This document shows, in pieces, positions 7,483-9,439 of a stretch of DNA of 9,439 nt. Source of the stretch: an uncultured Actinoplanes sp. Lineage in GTDB: Bacteria; Actinomycetota; Actinomycetes; Mycobacteriales; Micromonosporaceae. Each line of letters begins with the position of its first letter. Within the stretch, counting starts at the first letter, position 1. The translations under genes were made by a program, and so were the position numbers. The notes beneath the pieces were generated by a model. The model worked only from the letters and a program-made list of their open reading frames with translations, did not search any database and was not told the origin of the DNA. The stretch covers positions 1 to 9,439 of the forward strand of contig CAKUMG010000150.1 in assembly GCA_934667465.1 (NCBI GenBank), written 5' to 3'.

Positions 7483-7505
7483 CGCAGCCACCCGCACGCG
7501 TCCGC
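7348..7505. repeat. Imperfect direct repeat, two 22-base copies
   Basis: Copies at 7348-7369 and 7484-7505 are identical at 20 of 22 positions (GCARCCACCCGCACGCRTCCGC on the plus strand), 136 bases apart. On the minus strand both copies can be read as Ala-Asp-Ala-Cys-Gly-Trp-Leu. The first straddles the end of the 60-residue fragment and the second lies just past the point where the PYSY gene loses homology. This fits a remnant of gene duplication or a recombination junction. Confidence 0.6.
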
Positions 7506-7661
7506 AACAAGCGCTCCCGCCGCAGCCTCCCGGGCAAGCGCCACAACATCCTCGCCCCATGCCTGCTGTTCGGCATCGCCCAGGACGCGGAGGAACGCCG
7601 CACCTCGTTCGGTTGCGGCGACACAGGTGAGCAGCAGCGCTCGCTCCGTCGTAATGTGCAT
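7479..7661 (-). pseudogene. C-terminal fragment of an unrecognised small protein
   Basis: A 60-residue frame, largely alpha-helical in appearance, from ATG at 7661 to TGA at 7479-7481. It contains ERALLLTCVAATERG and AWGEDVVALAREAAAG. The coding-like text continues upstream in frame for about ten codons (AHLQVLARGV) to a TGA without a usable start. Other frames further upstream (for example DAVDDVPQRMNDIMP near 7700-7740 and QVIRAAQGLSAI near 7750-7790) look like earlier parts of the same protein displaced by indels. GGGGAG lies only two bases before the ATG, which is too close. The stop overlaps the GTG of the next fragment, suggesting former translational coupling. I do not recognise the family; an immunity-type gene in a toxin island is one possibility. 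Confidence 0.4.
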
Positions 7662-7949
7662 GACTCCCCGAGCCAGGACCTGAAGATGGGCATGATGTCA
7701 TTCATCCGTTGCGGTACGTCATCGACTGCATCCGCAAATCGCCGACAACCCCTGCGCCGCACGGATCACCTGCGACTGTGCGGAGCTCGGCGATGTCGGC
7801 CTTGGCCCGCAGCTCGAAGGCCACCCACGAGCGCTGATCCCCGGACGCCGCAGCGCCGGCCGCTTTACTCGCAGGCCTCCTCCCCCACCGCCGCCCACCG
7901 GGCCGCGGATAGTGGCGGAACCCGCCGACATGAGCGCCCACACGGGTGA
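7662..7949 (-). other. Degenerate region with short coding-like fragments and no intact gene
   Basis: Between the putative immunity gene and the next fragment there is no convincing complete gene on either strand. Minus-strand pieces such as WVAFELRAKADIAELRTVAG (near 7770-7835) and DAVDDVPQRMNDIMP (near 7700-7740) resemble protein but sit in different frames and stop quickly. I read this as decayed coding DNA. The long plus-strand frame over 6966-7949 is Arg/Ser/Pro-rich antisense text and is not accepted as a gene. Confidence 0.4.
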
Positions 7950-8692
7950 TCAAGCGCCGTCCTGTGGTCGGTTCAGATCGTCGAGTTTGATGACAAACTG
8001 CGGCCCTTCAGGGATGTGGGAGGTCGTCTCAAGACTCAGGTCGCCGAAGGTTCATGCGTTGCGGATTTTCCCAAGCTCATGCTTAACGATCTGATCCGCA
8101 ACAACATTCTTTACTTGCGACGGGTCAGCACTCCTGCTCCGAAGCCCGTCAAGCCAGCCCTGAGAACTTGTCCAGTTGAGCGGCAACCTGGATTTTGACC
8201 ACATTTCGACCAGCTCAATTGCCAAGCTAAGACTAGCCTGAACCAGATCGGGCCTATCCGCGCCTGCAGCAATTAGCACACTGTCTTCCATCTCCGGAAC
8301 TGCCGGCGGAAAACCGCTATCTCGCTGCCTCTTGGCAAACGCATGGTACGCATAGACAATGTCTTCAACCATTGGTGCATCATCGAGTGACAAAAGCTCT
8401 GATTTCGCAGATCTGACGCAGCCAGCGTGTAGTTCCGAACATGGCGAGAAACGCTCACCCGATCGGCCCGCCGGCCAAGCGTTAGCGAGATCACCGGAAA
8501 GTCTCGCGTAAGCGAATGCAAGTGCGACGTGGGCATATATTCATCATTCGACCTGGTCTTGTCGAGGATAATCCCCTGAACCACAGGACCAATGCGGCGC
8601 ATCAGCCAGAGCGGTCTGTACACATCAAACATCGGAAACGCGGCACTCCAGTCAGCTGTGATGACCTTTGCCTCCGCCTTGAGCGTGGTCAC
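7950..8692 (-). pseudogene. Putative immunity gene, broken by a one-base loss and an in-frame TGA
   Basis: GTG at 8692 overlaps the reconstructed toxin stop (GTGA) and has GAGGTG five bases upstream. The first frame gives ~95 residues (PLWLMRRIGPVVQG, SHLHSLTRDFPVISLTLG, RHVRNYTLAASDL) and then degenerates. A one-base loss near 8403-8408 restores KSELLSLDDAPMVEDIVYAY and continues to KIRNA, where TGA (8052-8054) interrupts. The same frame then reads 34 more sensible codons (TFGDLSLETTSHIPEG to NRPQDGA) to TGA at 7950-7952, so the first TGA is plausibly a former TGG. With one base restored the whole is exactly 248 codons. I do not recognise a domain family. The immunity role is inferred only from its overlapping position just after the toxin. 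Base composition is well below that of the dhb genes (27/60 G+C in 8341-8400), suggesting horizontal origin. Confidence 0.6.
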
Positions 8693-9439
8693 GGATTCAC
8701 CTCGATCGTGAGATACGCGCCCGGCACGTGCGTTGCATTTAGATCTCTCTGGCTTTGCTTGGGACCTGGGGCCTGAGCACAAACTCGTAGTCATAGATGA
8801 TCCCGGTAGACGGGTCGAATACATCAGGCATGGCGCTTCCCTTCGGCTTTCCGGGAACCGGAATGCCGTTAAGGTATGCCTGTTCAGTTACTAATCCGCG
8901 GCTTCCATAAATTCCCTGATAGCGATCCAATATCGTTGCAGCATAGGCATGCTTCTTCGTGCCTGCAACAGCTCCACTGCCACCAATTCTAGCCTCGGCA
9001 CGAGTGGCAACGGCTTGGATGAGATCGGGAGTCGATGGATTAGTCGAACCGTTACACGCGCATGCAACGCCGTTTGGTGCCGTGCCTCCCCCACAGTTGT
9101 GGACGAGGATCGGTGCTATGCCGGCGAGTACATGGTACGTGTGGACGTCGCCGACGGTGAGGTTTGTGGACCTTGGCTTTCGGGATGGTCCAGCGGTCGG
9201 CAGCGGTAATCTGCACCCAACTGCCGGAACCAGTCTGCAACCACTGTCCGGCCTGCAAGTCCTTCGCGTCGACCCATTCGTCGAGTGCAGGCACCCAGAA
9301 CGGGTGGCCGTCGGTGGCCGTGACCTCGGCCGACTCGCGATCACCGGTCCGTATCCGGTCGCCGTTCGCACGCGCGGACTGTCTGCGGGCGCCGCAGATA
9401 CGCGCTTGTCGACGAGCGGACACGGGCATGGCGATCGTG
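8689..9439 (-). pseudogene. C-terminal part of a polymorphic toxin: HINT domain plus nuclease-like toxin domain, two frameshifts (runs off right edge)
   Basis: The first frame (from the edge to ~9164) carries the HINT core ATDGHPFWVPALDEW, DLQAGQWLQT and WVQITAADRW. An extra T in 9163-9165 (AAA for AA on the coding strand) shifts the frame; removing it restores VHNLTVGDVHTYHVLAG and the terminal VHNC at 9104-9093, the usual autocleavage junction of pretoxin HINT domains. The toxin domain follows: GTKKHAYAATILDRYQGIYG, then VTEQAYLNG, MPDVFDPSTG and IIYDYEFV. This layout resembles PD-(D/E)xK-like toxin nucleases as I recall them, whose last motif is usually YDYKF; here Lys is Glu. An extra TC pair in the 8744-8750 run ends the frame at 8739. 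Without it the text continues as DLNATHVPGAYLTIEVNP to TGA at 8689-8691. Such toxins are normally tails of large secreted proteins; the N-terminal delivery part is outside the window. The protein is very probably non-functional as sequenced. Confidence 0.75.
8698..8703 (-). promoter_or_regulatory. Ribosome binding site of the putative immunity gene
   Basis: GAGGTG on the minus strand, five bases before the GTG at 8692 and inside the codons of the toxin tail. It decides the immunity start and shows that toxin and immunity were translated as a coupled pair. Confidence 0.65.

Noticed and set aside
6966..7949. 327-residue plus-strand open frame
   Set aside because: Arg/Ser/Pro/Thr-rich with no domain; antisense to minus-strand fragments with better coding character.
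8744..9165. Programmed ribosomal frameshifting to join the toxin frames
   Set aside because: Neither junction has a recognisable slippery heptamer with a downstream structure, and two independent shifts plus the immunity lesions fit decay or sequencing error better.
9093..9439. Intein instead of a toxin HINT domain
   Set aside because: The TATDGHPFWV core, the VHTYHVLAG segment and VHNC followed by a toxin-like tail and an overlapping downstream gene fit pretoxin HINT domains; no host protein resumes after it.

Overview
The window looks like high-GC actinobacterial DNA. The first ~7 kb is very GC-rich: one 60-base line inside dhbC (4741-4800) counts 50/60 G+C. The family content (dhb-type siderophore genes, an MbtH-like protein, IdeR/DmdR-type iron boxes, a HINT-containing polymorphic toxin) would suit Micromonosporaceae or a related actinomycete. 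The genus is an inference.

Positions 1-6105, minus strand: one tightly packed operon, read right to left, for making and loading 2,3-dihydroxybenzoate (DHB). The order is free-standing aryl carrier protein (ArCP), dhbA, dhbC, dhbE, dhbB, mbtH, then an NRPS that starts with a condensation domain and leaves the window in its first adenylation domain. Genes overlap by 4 to 11 bp or are separated by at most ~57 bp. DhbC makes isochorismate, DhbB cuts it to 2,3-dihydro-DHB, and DhbA oxidises this to DHB. DhbE adenylates DHB and loads it on the ArCP, and the NRPS condenses it with amino acids. The ArCP is not fused to the isochorismatase, unlike EntB and DhbB. DhbB ends at the linker, and the ArCP is a separate gene at the other end of the operon.

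Positions 6106-6260: a divergent intergenic region with two iron-box palindromes, one per direction. This predicts repression by an IdeR/DmdR-type regulator when iron is plentiful.

Positions 6261-6905, plus strand: an IucB/MbtK-type siderophore acyltransferase with its own iron box. It suggests that the product carries an acylated (hydroxamate or N-acyl) group as well as a catechol.

Positions 6906-9439, minus strand: a different kind of DNA, with lower G+C from about 7950 rightwards and no clearly intact gene. It contains a polymorphic toxin tail (HINT domain ending in VHNC, then a nuclease-like toxin domain) broken by two frameshifts. The overlapping putative immunity gene is broken by a one-base loss and an in-frame TGA. 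Further left are fragments of at least three other small genes, one of them again broken by a single-base shift. Several of the broken genes read through cleanly once single indels are restored. This suggests either recent decay of a toxin/immunity island or a local sequencing-quality problem. No RNA genes, CRISPR arrays or insertion sequences were recognised.
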